A DNA stretch of 64,000 bases from Isoperla grammatica (GCA_945910005.1 OX246743.1:13932587-13996586), one strand, 5' to 3'. Counted from the stretch's first letter, positions 1-11,036 are shown. Notes: generated by a model from the letters alone, not told the origin. Made by a program: numbers and translations.

Positions 1-45
1 TGTTGCAAAAATATGAGACGTTAAGCCCCATTGATCAATCAATCA
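1..45 (+). mobile_element. 3' tail of a family A/B short retroposon (enters from the left)
   Basis: The sequence matches the tail shared by all copies in the window: the ATGAGACGTTAAGCCCC motif followed by AATC repeats. The body must lie to the left of the window. Confidence 0.85.
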
Positions 46-1366
46 TTTTCTTATATTTGGGAGAAATTTTTGTCGTAGAAGTAATTTCATTGCTTGCGCC
101 AGCTACGATTCTGCAGTGTCGACTGTCCAGGCTAAACAGCGTTGTGCCCTCGTATTTCAACAGTTTAGACCCCCAGGCAGTGTTTGGAGCTAGACCCTTA
201 TGGACGAAATACATTGGCAGGGGGCACAACTAACGCGTAGCCACCACAGACACCGACGATGAGAGAGCAAAGAAACCCAACCAGGCTGAAGACCTTTTCT
301 GAGAAATATCCAAGTAGATATTTGAGTAAACACCAAGAACGATAATATAGACCTCGGCACGGACTTATTAGGGAGTCAAATGATAGAAAATGTTACTTAA
401 TATCAGAGTCTCCTTTTTTTACTTTATAAGTGTACCGGGCTAGAAAGACACGGCACTCCGTTCATTCAATAAGCGGATACACAACAAGGAGTGGTAACTA
501 GAAAATGGTCATTTATGCTATTTTAAAAACTAAATTACTGGCAAAGTGTGTTGTTATCACAGTATTGGCAGTCAGTAGGTATTCGGCTATCGGGCGAGTG
601 AGTTGTGTTACTCCCGTGTTCGCATTTTGAATCATGTGTTTATAATATTGTGGTGTATTCGTTAATATGAATACTGTGTGGCGCATATTCTAAGTTGTGA
701 ACATCAAATTAGTTACGATCAAAAACTAGATATTAAAAAAACTGGGACGTCCAGTACGAACATCATCTTAATTTGGAGCAAATTTCGAAAGGAAAAAAAA
801 AACTTATTGCCGAAAATTCCTAGCTAGCATACTCTCTGCTTTAGCCATGCTGACAATTGAAAAAAAAACATAAAAACGATTCCCGACTTCAACAACGTCG
901 TAATCGAGAGGTTTGCTCGAGACAAAAACAGAAGGTTGAATTTTATCTACCGATAGGTGAGTAACGTGTTGTTCTTACATTTCCTTAGTAAAATTCTACT
1001 TTTTGAGTGATGGGGGGGGGGGGGGGGGGGGAATTACGTTGTGCCCACTGCAATTTGGATGTTACGAGCCGCCACTGGTTGGAAGCATACACAATGAAAT
1101 CACAAAACTATTTCTTTGCGATCGCCAGTTGACCCTGAATCTAGAAATAAAAATAATAATTGTGCACTTATGTGTGTCTAATCTACCTGAACAAATAGAG
1201 CAAGTTTATATAAATACAGCAATTCAGCATGTACCTGAATGCGCATGCTTGTTGGTTACTGTTCTAAATGGTAACCAAAATAAAGTGATCATGAGAAAAA
1301 GTACAAATTTCCGTTACTTCACAAACCTGATAATAGTACTGGTGTTTCCTCTTCAGTTCAATTGTA
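46..1366. other. No recognisable gene
   Basis: Only short open frames are present. One minus-strand frame at 35-229 has no family I recognise. A run of 17 G residues lies near 1014-1030. I see no further structure. Confidence 0.5.
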
Positions 1367-1662
1367 CCCGTCTCGGCCCGGGGTAGAATAGACCCAGAGT
1401 GACTCTGCTAGTCGTAAGAGGCGACAAAAGGAGACCCTGTCCCCCCCCCCCCACTGTCTCACGGAATATTTCTCCTCCCACTTGGCCCTGCCCCTACCTT
1501 GCTGGACTCCCGTATGACGACCCACGCGACGTACAATGGACCTGATTCGGATGTGGCTTATTCTTCATCATCATCTTTCTCATCTTCATTATCACCCGCT
1601 CATCGTCTCGATTAGCCATTGTTGCAAAAATATGAGATGTTAAGCCCCATTAATCAATTAAT
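1367..1662 (+). mobile_element. Family A short retroposon, complete copy
   Basis: The copy has head A (CCCGTCTCGGCCCGGGGTAG at its start, then GACTCTGCTAGTCGTAAGAG), the shared body (GGACTCCCGTATGACGACCC) and the ATGAGATGTTAAGCCCC tail with AATC repeats. It is flanked by a 13-bp target-site duplication, CAGTTCAATTGTA at 1354-1366 and CAGTTCAACTGTA at 1663-1675 (one mismatch). This fixes the 5' end at CCCGTCT. No tRNA-type B box is visible, so it is not an obvious tRNA-derived SINE. Confidence 0.85.
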
Positions 1663-1675
1663 CAGTTCAACTGTA

Positions 1676-2165
1676 TTATCATCTTTGTTTTTTTCCAGGC
1701 AAAAATTATTTTTGCTCCTGAAGGCTTCCGATTTAGGGGATTGTCTTGACTTCTACGATGCCTTCGTCATCAATTAGCCCATCAGGAGACGCTCTCAAAA
1801 ATGGATGTTCAACAAATCCTGCCCAGGGACTGCTACCTTATCGTGGTGGGCAGGTTTGCGTGCTTTGTTGATCCCGAGAGCTATGCCGGTGGAAGCGTAT
1901 GTTCTGGTAGGGCCACCCCCCCCCCCCCCCCCCAACCCCAAATATCAATGCATCAACCAATGAAAATGCCACAGGGCGAAACATTCTGTCCAGTTTCACT
2001 TTGGTACCGCAGAATCGCTGTTTGTTCGTGCTGACGGCCAAAGAGTATGTTTTTGTTTTTAGATAGGTCGTAGGTGTTATATAACAACCGCTCCACAGTT
2101 TTGTGCCACGATGTTGTATAGGGGACAGTGGGGCAATGGGGTCCACATAAGGAAAGGTGCATTTA
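1676..2165 (-). pseudogene. YqaJ-type (lambda exonuclease-like) nuclease fragment, split by a retroposon
   Basis: Read on the minus strand, 2165-1935 encodes GRQHEQTAILRYQSETGQ followed by PCGIFI, and 1817-1690 continues with EHPFLRASPDGLIDDEG and IVEVK. This is the characteristic N-terminal helix, SPDG motif and E-x-K of YqaJ viral-recombinase-type nucleases, which also occur in many invertebrate multidomain proteins. The D and E-x-K residues are those that bind metal in the family. The family B head at 1818-1934 interrupts the frame just before EHPFL. Its flanks TCAACAAAT and TCAACCAAT look like its target-site duplication. The rest of the protein is missing, so this is a dead fragment or one broken exon. 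Confidence 0.7.
1818..1934 (+). mobile_element. Family B head, internally deleted copy
   Basis: The head begins CCTGCCCAGGGACTGCTACC and runs to GGTAGGGCCACC. It then passes into a C run and directly into a tail-like AAATATC; the body is missing. It is inserted in the YqaJ fragment. Confidence 0.75.
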
Positions 2166-2177
2166 TTACACCCAATT

Positions 2178-2179
2178 TT

Positions 2180-2232
<53 letters not shown>
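2178..2232. repeat. (TA)n microsatellite
   Basis: An uninterrupted TA run of about 45 bp is followed by TGTATGTATG. Confidence 0.95.
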
Positions 2233-2234
<2 letters not shown>

Positions 2235-2472
2235 GAAAAAAAAGTTCATATGTTCATGGCAAGTATTTTAAATATTATATTGATACAAGTCATCGAAAAT
2301 TTTACCATGAACATAGTTTTACACTTTTATCCAAGGACATGCATATGGACCTGTGGGGCAAACAGGTCCATGATGTGGGGCAGAAAGGACCAAAGTAAAA
2401 AATTGTCTAATACATAGCAAATTACAATTTTATTAAGAACTTTTGCTGTATGGTAAGCATTTAACTTAGCAT

Positions 2473-3565
2473 TCATGCTTTACAAATGACGCAAATGAAT
2501 TGGAGTGGTACGTTTGAGGAATCAATTCCTGCACATAGTTCATGCGCCCGCGACCACACAAATAACAAATAACATTTGATCCAAACTTCACCATCCTTTG
2601 ATGAAGCATATGGCGAATCGCAATACAAACAAAAACATTCACCATCGTCTGAAGTAGAGGTCACGTTTGGCTTAAGGATTTTTTGTTTGCTTTGAGTTTT
2701 TTTAGTGATGTTTTTAGTGTTTTTTGTTGTAAAGTTGATGCTTTTCTTTACTTTAACTACCTGCCCAGGGACTGCTACCTTACAGTGGTGGGCAGGTTTG
2801 CGTGCTTTGTTGATCCCGAGAGCTATGCCGGCGGAAGCGTATGCTTCTGGTATGGCCACCCTAGACGGACAGGTCAAGGAGAAGTCAGACGAAGTGCAGT
2901 CCACACCTTAATCCCCTTTCCTCCCCTTTCCCCCTGCCCATGGACTGCTACCTTATCGCGGTGGGCAGGTTTGCGTGCTTGAATGATTCCTGGAGCTATG
3001 CTGGCGGAAGCGTATGCTTCTGGTAGGGCCACCCTAGCCGGACTGGTCGTGGAGGAGAAGTCAGACGAAGTGCAGTCCACACCCCAAGCCCCTTTCCTCC
3101 ACCTTCCCCTTTCCACCCCCGCCCTCCTATTGGCCCTTTTCCTCCAAACAGCCCCCTATTTCATCTTCATATATCACCCACTCATTGTCTCGATTAGCCT
3201 CGTTGCAAAAATATGAGACGTTAAGCCCAAATAATCAAAAAACTCCCCTTTCCCCTTTTCTCACGCGCCCTCCTACTTGCCCCTTTCCTCCAAAAAGCCC
3301 CCAATTTCATCTTCATTATCACCCACTCATCGTCTTGATTAGCCAAGTTGCAAAAATATAAGACGTTAAGCGCAAATATCAATCAATCAATCAATCTTTA
3401 CTTTAGCAGCACTTTTTCGGTTAGCTTTGTTGACGTCTGCTTCCTGTTTTTTTGTTTCTAGCATTAGTTTGTACGGGGAACTAGTCAACTCTTCAAATGT
3501 TTGTGTTAAACGCTTGTTTTTAACTATCGATCGAGTAACACGAGGAACATGAGATGTTTTTGAGG
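2473..3565 (-). pseudogene. C-terminal part of a pogo/Tigger-like transposase with PHD-like Cys cluster
   Basis: The minus strand at 3565-3410 encodes a basic linker containing EELTSSPYKLMLETKKQEAD. After the SINE array it resumes at 2758-2473 with ECFCLYCDSPYASSKDGE, WIKC, HELCAGI and FICVIC. The spacing of Cys and His residues resembles the PHD-like zinc cluster that ends many pogo-type (DDE_1) transposases in animals. The LTSSP linker is typical of the same proteins. No catalytic DDE core is found: the region upstream is the 43-bp minisatellite. The SINE insertion duplicated about 11 bp (TCTTTACTTTA). I infer a dead transposon remnant; a host gene tail with the same cluster is possible. 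Confidence 0.5.
2760..3408 (+). mobile_element. Tandem family B retroposons (two heads, variant bodies)
   Basis: B heads begin at 2760 and 2933. The first stops after ACCTTAATCCCC and the second continues through a variant body (CTTTTCCTCC, CATATATCACCC) to the ATGAGACGTTAAGCCC tail. A headless body and tail follow at 3235-3408, ending in AATC repeats. Flanks TTCTTTACTTTA (left) and TCTTTACTTTA (right) look like one target-site duplication around the whole array. Confidence 0.8.
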
Positions 3566-3583
3566 GAATCGAGGTAAACGTCA

Positions 3584-5226
3584 GCAGCGCTACTGACGGC
3601 CGTGTCTGCGGGATGGTCTCCCGTCAGCAGCGCTACTGACGGCCGTGTCTGCAGGATAGTCTCCCGTCAGCAGCGCTACTAACGGCCGTGTATGCGGGAT
3701 GGTCTCCCGTCAGCAGCGCTACCAACGGCCGTGTCTGCGGGATGTTCTCCCGTCAGCAGCGCTACTGACGGCCGTGTCTGCAGGATAGTCTCCCGTCAAC
3801 AGCGCTACTAACGGCCGTGTCTGCGGGATGTTCTCCCGTCAGCAGCGCTACTGACGGCCGTGTCTGCGGGATGTTCTCTCGTCAGCAGCGCTACTAACGG
3901 CCGTGTATGCGGGATGGTCTCCCGTCAGCAGCGCTACTAACGGCCGTGTCTGCGGGATGTTCTCTCGTCAGCAGCGCTACTAACGGCCGTGTCTGCGGGA
4001 TGTTCTCCCGTCAGCAGCGCTACTAACGGCCGTGTCTGCGGGATGTTCTCCCGTCAGCAGCGCTACTGACGGCCGTGTCTGCGGGATGGTCTCCCGTCAG
4101 CAGCGCTACTGACGGCCGTGTCTGCGGGATGTTCTACCGTCAGCAGCGCTACTAACGGCCGTGTCTGCGGGATGGTCTCCCGTCAGCAGCGCTACTCACG
4201 GTCGTGTCTGCGGGATGGTCTCCCGTCAGCAGCGCTACTGACGGCCGTGTCTGCGGGATGGTCTCCCGTCAGCAGCGCTACTAACGGCCGTGTCTGCGGG
4301 ATGGTCTCCCGTCAGCAGCGCTACTGACGGCCGTGTCTGCAGGATAGTCTCCCGTCAACAGCGCTACTAACGGCCGTGTATGCGGGATGGTCTCCCGTCA
4401 GCAGCGCTACCAACGGCCGTGTCTGCGGGATGTTCTCCCGTCAGCAGCGCTACTAACGGCCGTGTATGCGGGATGGTCTCCCGTCAGCAGCGCTACTGAC
4501 GGCCGTGTCTGCGGGATGTTCTCCCGTCAGCAGCGCTACTGACGGCCGTGTCTGCGGGATAGTCTCCCGTCAGCAGCGCTACTGACGGCCGTGTCTGCGG
4601 GATGTTCTCTCGTCAGCAGCGCTACTAACGGCCGTGTCTGCGGGATGTTCTCCCGTCAGCAGCGCTACTGACGGCCGTGTCTGCGGGATGTTCTCTCGTC
4701 AGCAGCGCTACTAACGGCCGTGTATGCGGGATGGTCTCCCGTCAGCAGCGCTACTAACGGCCGTGTCTGCGGGATGTTCTCTCGTCAGCAGCGCTACTAA
4801 CGGCCGTGTCTGCGGGATGTTCTCCCGTCAGCAGCGCTACTAACGGCCGTGTCTGCGGGATGTTCTCCCGTCAGCAGCGCTACTGACGGCCGTGTCTGCG
4901 GGATGGTCTCCCGTCAGCAGCGCTACTGACGGCCGTGTCTGCGGGATGTTCTACCGTCAGCAGCGCTACTGACGGCCGTGTCTGCGGGATGGTCTCCCGT
5001 CAGCAGCGCTACTCACGGTCGTGTCTGCGGGATGGTCTCCCGTCAGCAGCGCTACTGACGGCCGTGTCTGCGGGATGGTCTCCCGTCAGCAGCGCTACTG
5101 ACGGCCGTGTCTGCGGGATGGTCTCCCGTCAGCAGCGCTACTAACGGCCGTGTCTGCGGGATGGTCTCCCGTCAGCAGCGCTACTGACGGCGGTGTCTGC
5201 GGGATGGTCTCCCGTCAGCAGCGGTA
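3584..5226. repeat. 43-bp minisatellite, about 38 units, with hairpin in each unit
   Basis: The unit reads CGTCAGCAGCGCTACTGACG, then GCCGTGTCTGCGGGATGGTC, then TCC. Most units contain CCGTCAG and CTGACGG around an 8-base loop, a 7-bp hairpin; variants with CTAACGG keep a G-T pair on the other strand. Variant units recur in the same order 817 bp apart (for example GATGTTCTACCGTCAG near 4128 and 4945), which equals 19 units: a higher-order duplication. Open frames across it are by-products of the repeat. Confidence 0.95.
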
Positions 5227-5269
5227 CTGGCTATAAGTGCATAGATAAGTGCTTTATTTAAGTGTTAAC

Positions 5270-5393
5270 ATGGCCCTGCCCTCCCTTGCTGGACTCCCCT
5301 TATGACGACTCCCGCGATATAGATGGACCTGATTCGGAAGACGTCATATGACCTAAGCTGTCGAGTACGTCGTTGAACACCACCAATCAATCA
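5270..5393 (+). mobile_element. Short-retroposon body joined to a different 3' tail
   Basis: The shared body (TGGCCCTGCCCTCCCTTGCT, then CTGATTCGGA) runs into AAGCTGTCGAGTACGTCGTT and GAACACCACCAATCAATCAA instead of the usual ATGAGACGTTAAGCCCC tail. The end is still an AATC repeat. Confidence 0.65.
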
Positions 5394-5507
5394 AGTGTTC
5401 GAAGTGGAAAAAACCGGTTGGCCCTATAGCCAGTAACGGCATTTATTCGTCCTTGTCAAGTGGACCAAACTGTAACTCGGCTAAGAAGGATTGAAATTTT
5501 ATCTTGG

Positions 5508-8060
5508 CTAAATTGCCTTCTTCTTTGGTGTCAGGCTACTGAGGGAAGAAGCCAAACTAAGAAGAAACAGCTGGTCGTCAGTGTAACCCTGGAAAAGAAC
5601 AAAAACTGCATTAAGCCATGACAATAAGGAAACTGGAGACTAAAATAGTGCTTCTGCTTTTTGTATATGCCGATTATATTACGTACCAAATCTAGGGTGG
5701 GCATGACATGTAAATGGGAGATTGTAATTGTAAATATCGACAAGTAGACCTAACATGTAGGGCCTAACGTGAGGGAAAATGGCACTGGAAGTAGAAAGTA
5801 GGTTGATAGTTTAATTCAATCTAAATAAAGTACATTACATCGAGCACGTATCTCTCCCTGTCTTTTAGGTTGAGTAGGCCTAGGCCCTACATGTGGGCTG
5901 TTATGTAGTACCTATTGTACATAACTGATCATGTACGTGTACGTCAATGCCTGGGTAACGTAATGAAAATAAATTGCTTCCACTATAGCCATACCTACCT
6001 GTACATTTACTGTGTCAGGAACAGCTGCCATATCTGACTTGAGGAGGGATAGCATTTCGTCCGCTTTTGACTCCAGCTTAGTCTTCTTTCTGTTTGTTGG
6101 TTTGTCTTTGCGAAGATCTGGGCAAGATGAGGCATGTGGATTTAATGACTGCTTTGATGAGGACTTCAAAGATTGTAAGTAAACTGAAGTAGAAAGTAGG
6201 GGGTCAGATTGGAATGAGGCTAGTGGGTATGATTGGGAGGAAGGAAATGAAAAATTGTCGAATATACCATCATCTTCAACTTCCTCTTCTTGTTCTACTG
6301 CGGACCAGGATAGGTCATGCGAAGGTGATGTAGAGGGCAGTGACCGCAGAAGTGATGATGCCGACAGCTGGGGGGCTAGGCCTAGGCCTGACCAAGCTCA
6401 TGCAGCTAGTGCTGAACACTTTAGGCTTGATGCCGACAGCTAAGGGGCTAGGCCTAGGCCTGACCAAGCTCATAGAGCTGGTGCTGAACACTTTAGGCTT
6501 GATGCCGACAGCTGGGGGGCTAGGCCTAGGCCTGACCAAGCTCATGCAGCTAGTGCTGAACACTTTAGACTTGATGCCGACAGCCGGGGGGCTAGGCCTA
6601 GGCCTGACCAAGCTCATGCAGCTAGTGCTGAACACTTTAGGCTTGATGCCGACAGCTGGGGGGCTAGGCCTAGGCCTGACCAAGCTCATGCAGCTGGTGC
6701 TGAACACTTAAGGCTTGATGCCGACAGCTGCCGGGCTAGGCCTAGGCCTGACCAAGCTCATGCAGCTAGTGCTGAACACTTTAGGCTTGATGCCGACAGC
6801 TGGGGGGCTAGGCCTAGGCCTGACCAAGCTCATGCAGCTGGTGCTGAACACTTTAGACTTGATGCCGACAGCTGGGGGGCTAGGCCTAGGCCTGACCAAG
6901 CTCATAGAGCTGGTGCTGAACACTTTAGGCTTGATGCCGACAGCTGGGGGGCTAGGCCTAGGCCTGACCAAGCTCATAGAGCTGGTGCTGAACACTTTAG
7001 GCTTGATGCCGACAGCTGGGGGGCTAGGCCTAGGCCTGACCAAGCTCATAGAGCTGGTGCTGAACACTTTAGGCTTGATGCCGACAGCTGGGGGGCTAGG
7101 CCTAGGCCTGACCAAGCTCATAGAGCTGGTGCTGAACACGTTAGGCTTGATGCCGACAGCTGGGGGGCTAGGCCTAGGCCTGACCAAGCTCATAGAGCTG
7201 GTGCTTAACACTTTAGGCTTGATGCCGACAGCTGGGGGGCTAGGCCTAGGCCTGACCAAGCTCATGCAGCTGGTGCTGAACACTTTAGACTTGATGCCGA
7301 CAGCTGGGGGGCTAGGCCTAGGCCTGACCAAGCTCATAGAGCTGGTGCTGAACACTTTAGGCTTGATGCCGACAGCTGGGGGGCTAGGCCTAGGCCTGAC
7401 CAAGCTCATGCAGCTGGTGCTGAACACTTTAGGCTTGATGCCGACAGCTGGGGGGCTAGGCCTAGGCCTGACCAAGCTCATAGAGCTGGTGCTGAACACT
7501 TAAGGCTTGATGCCGACAGCTGGGGGGCTAGGCCTAGGCCTGACCGAGCTCATGCAGCTGGTGTTGAACAGTTTAGGCTTGATGAAGTTTTTAGCGGTTT
7601 CCTGGAATTCCAGTGAGGATTTCAAAAAACCCAAATATGGCAACAAATGCCATGTTTTTGTCGTCACAGCGCTGGCCCTGCTCGGTTCGTTCCGAGTGCG
7701 CCTCGTGAACTTGTCACGTAGGTACTTCCACTTTTTTCGGATCGATACCTCTGCAAATCAAGTTAAAACAATTCAGAATTATTCATTAATACGCTATGGT
7801 CTTAAGCATTACATATAGGCCTAGGCTAGCCCTACTGAAAGGTCTAGCTAGGCCTAGTGTAGATTGAGTGAGGTTATGTATGCACTCATTTATGTCGATA
7901 AAATTAACTTACCGTCGATGTTTAAATCTCCTGAGATTTTTTTCCATATTACATCTTTATTGTGGCTCTTGTACAGTTTGCTTTGAAAGTCGTATAACAC
8001 CGGGTATTTCTGTACTTCATTAATAATTATATCGTTCACCGTATCGTCGTCTCCTTCCAT
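5508..8060 (-). CDS. MADF-BESS domain protein (Adf-1-like DNA-binding protein), at least four exons
   Basis: Exon 1 is 8060-7913. It starts at ATG (MEGDD) and carries the first MADF helices (INEVQKYPVLYDFQSKLYKS, then VIWKKISGDLN), ending at a GGTAAGT donor. Exon 2 begins at 7750 after TTTGCAG and continues MADF with RKKWKYLRDKFTRRTRNE. An exon ending at 5999 (CAG/GTAGGT) encodes KADEMLSLLKSDMAAVPD. The last exon, 5588-5508, after a pyrimidine-rich TTCCAG, encodes DDQLFLLSLASSLSSLTPKK, a BESS motif, then stop. MADF binds DNA and BESS mediates protein contacts, so a nuclear transcription-factor-like or transposon-derived role is likely. Exon 2 reads in frame into the 72-bp minisatellite but meets TAA near 7501. 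The exon ending at 5999 is in another frame, so the central splicing, or a frameshift, is unresolved. The join across the minisatellite is not proven. Confidence 0.7.
6340..7580. repeat. 72-bp minisatellite, about 17 units, inside the MADF-BESS gene
   Basis: The unit contains GGGGGGCTAGGCCTAGGCCT and GACCAAGCTCATGCAGCTGG. Because 72 is divisible by 3, frames stay open on both strands. The minus frame that continues from MADF exon 2 reads MSLVRPRPSPPAVGIKP in each unit. Two units carry TAAGTG in place of AAAGTG, which creates stops in this frame. Confidence 0.95.
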
Positions 8061-8118
8061 GTTGTTAAACAAAACGATGTGTGCCGGAAGTGATTGTGAT
8101 GTTGTGAATCGCCATGAA

Positions 8119-8160
8119 AATCGAGCGCCGAGCGCTCGATTACGCGCTGGCGCTAGCGCT
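8119..8160. repeat. CpG-rich palindrome just upstream of the MADF gene start
   Basis: AATCGAGCGC and GCGCTCGATT form 10-bp arms around CGA at 8119-8141, followed by GCGCTGGCGCTAGCGCTCG. It lies about 60 bp upstream of the exon 1 ATG on that gene's strand. Promoter function is only a guess. Confidence 0.6.
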
Positions 8161-8616
8161 CGTCGACGTCCAGGTAGTGAAACAAGCATAACCCTTTAAA
8201 CTGCCGAAGGCCCACCGGAGGCCTATCGCCGAAGGTGAAAAAATTGTTCAACCTTTTTTAATGATTTTCTTTTCTTAAACATATGTTTGATTGCATTATG
8301 AGAAATAATATGTTAACATAATGCTAACAAGAATAATAAAGAATACTATATGCATTCAGCATTACTTATATAAACAGTCTATATTTTGCTTTTGAATGAG
8401 GATCATAGGATAAATAAAAAGAGGCATCCCGCATCCGTGTCTGGCTGTCATTTTTTTAATTTTCTTAATTATTGTGGGACTAGTGACTAATAATACAATA
8501 TGATTAGGCCTTTGATTTGAATTTTGAACAACTACAACCGGTTTAAATCTATATTTATTTTGGCTTTTTGCAGCCTTGGTCATTTCAGGGCATTTTTTTT
8601 GAAGTCACAAAACTCG

Positions 8617-8826
8617 CTATATGTCATGTGATAATTGTCCGACTTGCAGCTCAGCCTTCACCTGACTGTCAGACAATCGATTCCTTTCTTTGTTCCACAA
8701 CATGTTCATTAGGCTGAACACCCGCTCACAATAAGCATTCGAAACAGGTATTGATAGACAATATGCTACAAATTTGAAAAGTTCTGGTAGCTCCCCCCTC
8801 TTGAATATGTCATCGACTTTTCGAAA
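8617..8826 (-). pseudogene. hAT transposase C-terminal dimerisation exon
   Basis: A TTTCTAG acceptor opens a 210-nt frame that ends in TAG. It encodes ELPELFKFVAYCLSIPVSNA, then YCERVFSLMNMLWNKERNRL and SDSQVKAEL. This is the hAT C-terminal dimerisation domain: helix, SNA-x-CER-x-FS, and N-R-L near the end. The frame is intact and has a usable splice acceptor, so it could be the last exon of an autonomous hAT or of a domesticated gene. I find no upstream exon with the catalytic residues. A sequence resembling a hAT terminus (ACGGTTGGGAACCC) lies at about 9408-9420. Confidence 0.75.
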
Positions 8827-8829
8827 CTA

Positions 8830-9795
8830 GAAATAATAGAAAAGAAACCCCCCTCTTAATCTAAGATATTATGCTCTAGCTGGACACTGTGTAAACGGGA
8901 CCGTCAGTGCATTCTAAACCTAAATCAAGAGAAAACAATATAATACACTATACAAGCATCATCTTACTTTTGAAAACATTGTAGGAACACATCGAACGCT
9001 CAAACTACTCCGCTTCCGTGAAACGCGCAGGGTACAAGCATGGCTACGTCGTTCTCCAACACTACTCTTCCCTGACAAACGCAGGCTGGACTACGTAAAT
9101 ATACAAGCACCAGCCAACTAAATATTTCTCAATCTGAATCTCTACCTTAAGTTCAGCGGCGATATCTTTGTTTCATTCATGTAGGTAGGTTACTTTGTTT
9201 CGTGGGGCGGCAATTTGACTAAGGTTTCATATTCGTATCTGACTCCTGCTTGCACTTGGTATTCGGGTGGCGCGGGGTCGTGGGCAGAAGTTGAAGTATG
9301 ACGCTTCGGCTTTCATGTGATTCCGGGACATTTGCCGTCCCTGATTAAGTTTTATTTCATCCGGGACAAGACCTTCTATTCCTGGTCTGTCCCCGTCAAA
9401 CCGGGACGGTTGGGAACCCTAGCCCGTGAAGACACTTCAAGAACACGCGTCATGAGTTAGCTACAATGAATTTGTATTACATTAAAATAATATATATCTA
9501 TATATATATATATAAACAAATTTGGGAAAATGATATATGTATATTTGCACTGGTAAAGAGAAAACGGCAATCATGAGAAAATGATCATCACATTCTTGGC
9601 TTAACCACAGATTATTTTTGAATTCTGTATTGAAGTATAAAGCACATTCAACTCATTAAAGCCAAACGACTAAAGTCCTTGTGGTTTCTCCCACTGAGGA
9701 ACACCGAATTAACTAAGATCTAATTTGTATTGGTGACACGACCTTAAATGATATTAATTAATTAATTAATTTAGTTAATGACCTGTAATTTGAAT
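8830..9795. other. No gene seen; possible hAT terminus
   Basis: The only feature I recognise is CCGGGACGGTTGGGAACCCT near 9402, which has the look of a hAT inverted repeat. I cannot find its partner. A short TA run lies at 9489-9515. Confidence 0.35.
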
Positions 9796-9801
9796 TCATA
9801 C

Positions 9802-10540
9802 CTTGTATTCCCGAGCACTGTCCCCAACAATGAGGCCACTATCTGTTGCGGTGACATTCTTCAGTATAGCCATGGCATCCAACTGGTCTAATACAATGTT
9901 CCCTGCATATGGTGTAAAATCCCTTAGTACAAATTGCATTTCGTCACTGTCACTTTGTTTGGGCACATATCTGGTTTTTGACAATGTTTCAAACTGTTGA
10001 TGGCATTGAGTTTGTTTTTGTGAATAAGGATTAAACCTCTAATGGCTTCTGACAGTGTCATGTGCTGATCAAGAAGCAACTTAATCTTCTGATTGTGAGA
10101 CTCGACAAAATTTGTGGTGCATTTCCCCAGGTTGATGGAAGTTATCTGGAATGGTAAATGTGTGTTATCAACTATGTAAAAAACAACAAAATCATCACTG
10201 CATAACTGAACTGCGGACACGGCAATTCGATGGTAAACAAAATAAGAAAAATCCATTGTAAAATATTGTACAGCATGATTAACAACAACAAACATACCAA
10301 CCCTGTCTAGGTTTGTCCATGCTTGGGGACAATGATGCCCGTTGTTGGTATAAAACGACTGGAAACGAGGTGACGATACTGCCATTGAACCTTGGTAGAA
10401 CTGAGTGTATGCTTCATAGCTGTTGGTGTAAGTGAGGTTAGTGAGAAGCTGTCGCATAACTGTTTTATTCTTCTCGTCTTGTGTCTCATGTTAGAACACT
10501 TTGGCAACATGACAGCGGCGAAGGTGAAAAGCAGCGTTTG
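9802..10540 (-). pseudogene. MULE/ZSWIM-like transposase-domain fragment
   Basis: An upstream exon encodes MRQLLTNLTYTNSYEAYTQF and CPQAWTNLD. After an intron-like stretch ending ACCATTCCAG it resumes with SINLGKCTTNFVESHNQKIK. The N-L-G-x-T-T-N-x-x-E-S-x-N-x-K-I-K signature is that of ZSWIM1/3-type proteins, which descend from MULE transposases. A further frame encodes SKTRYVPKQSDSDEM and DFTPYAGNIV and ends at an AAG/GTATGA donor at 9802. One frame change separates the last two segments, so it is probably dead. The SWIM zinc finger expected next is not adjacent. Confidence 0.6.
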
Positions 10541-10620
10541 GCAGAAAAGTATTAACTGAAGATATCTCATTGTAGTCCTTATCTACAATGACAGTTTTGG
10601 TGTTGGTAAAAGTTGTTTAC

Positions 10621-10682
10621 TCATTGTCTCGATTAGCCTCGTTGCAAAAATATGAGACGTTAAGCCCAAATATCTATCTATC
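10621..10682 (+). mobile_element. Short-retroposon tail, variant with ATCT repeat end
   Basis: TCATTGTCTCGATTAGCCTC and ATGAGACGTTAAGCCC are followed by ATCTATCTATCT instead of AATC repeats. The copy is 5'-truncated. Confidence 0.8.
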
Positions 10683-10913
10683 TTGTTTAATTATCAGTAC
10701 AAACCATTTATTCAACAGCCGACATTATTGTACGCTGACGCTCATTAGCTACAACACCAAGCCAACAGTGTGTGCAGAGCCAACTTTAATGTAACTTTTA
10801 AACTTAATGAACGATTTCGCCACAAAACTATTAGCATTGAATCCACATTGAAGTTTGCGGATGGTCCACATTTCCACTCAATCTGGGTCTCCGTTGTTCT
10901 TCGCATGTCTTCT

Positions 10914-11036
10914 TGAGCAGCAAGTGGCCCGTATTCTCGATCGGGTCCACTTGTTGTCTTCTTCACATGTCTTCTTGAGCAGCAAGTGGCCCGTATTCTC
11001 GATCGGGTCCACTTGTTGGCTTCTTTTTGAAAGACG
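10914..11036. repeat. Two tandem 63-bp units
   Basis: GCAAGTGGCCCGTATTCTCG recurs exactly 63 bp apart, so frame is preserved within the Mutator-like C-terminal region. Confidence 0.95.

Noticed and set aside
1367..1442. Ribozyme fold in head A
   Set aside because: Only short local hairpins (GGGCC/GGCCC, AGTCG/CGACT) form. No nested P1-P2-P3 order was found.
3584..5226. CRISPR-like regular repeats
   Set aside because: Units are contiguous without unique spacers, the genome is eukaryotic, and the array is an ordinary minisatellite.
6340..7503. Plus-strand frames of 123 and 262 codons (MPTAGGLGLGLTKL repeats)
   Set aside because: By-product of the 72-bp repeat. The minus frame is the one that joins MADF exon 2.
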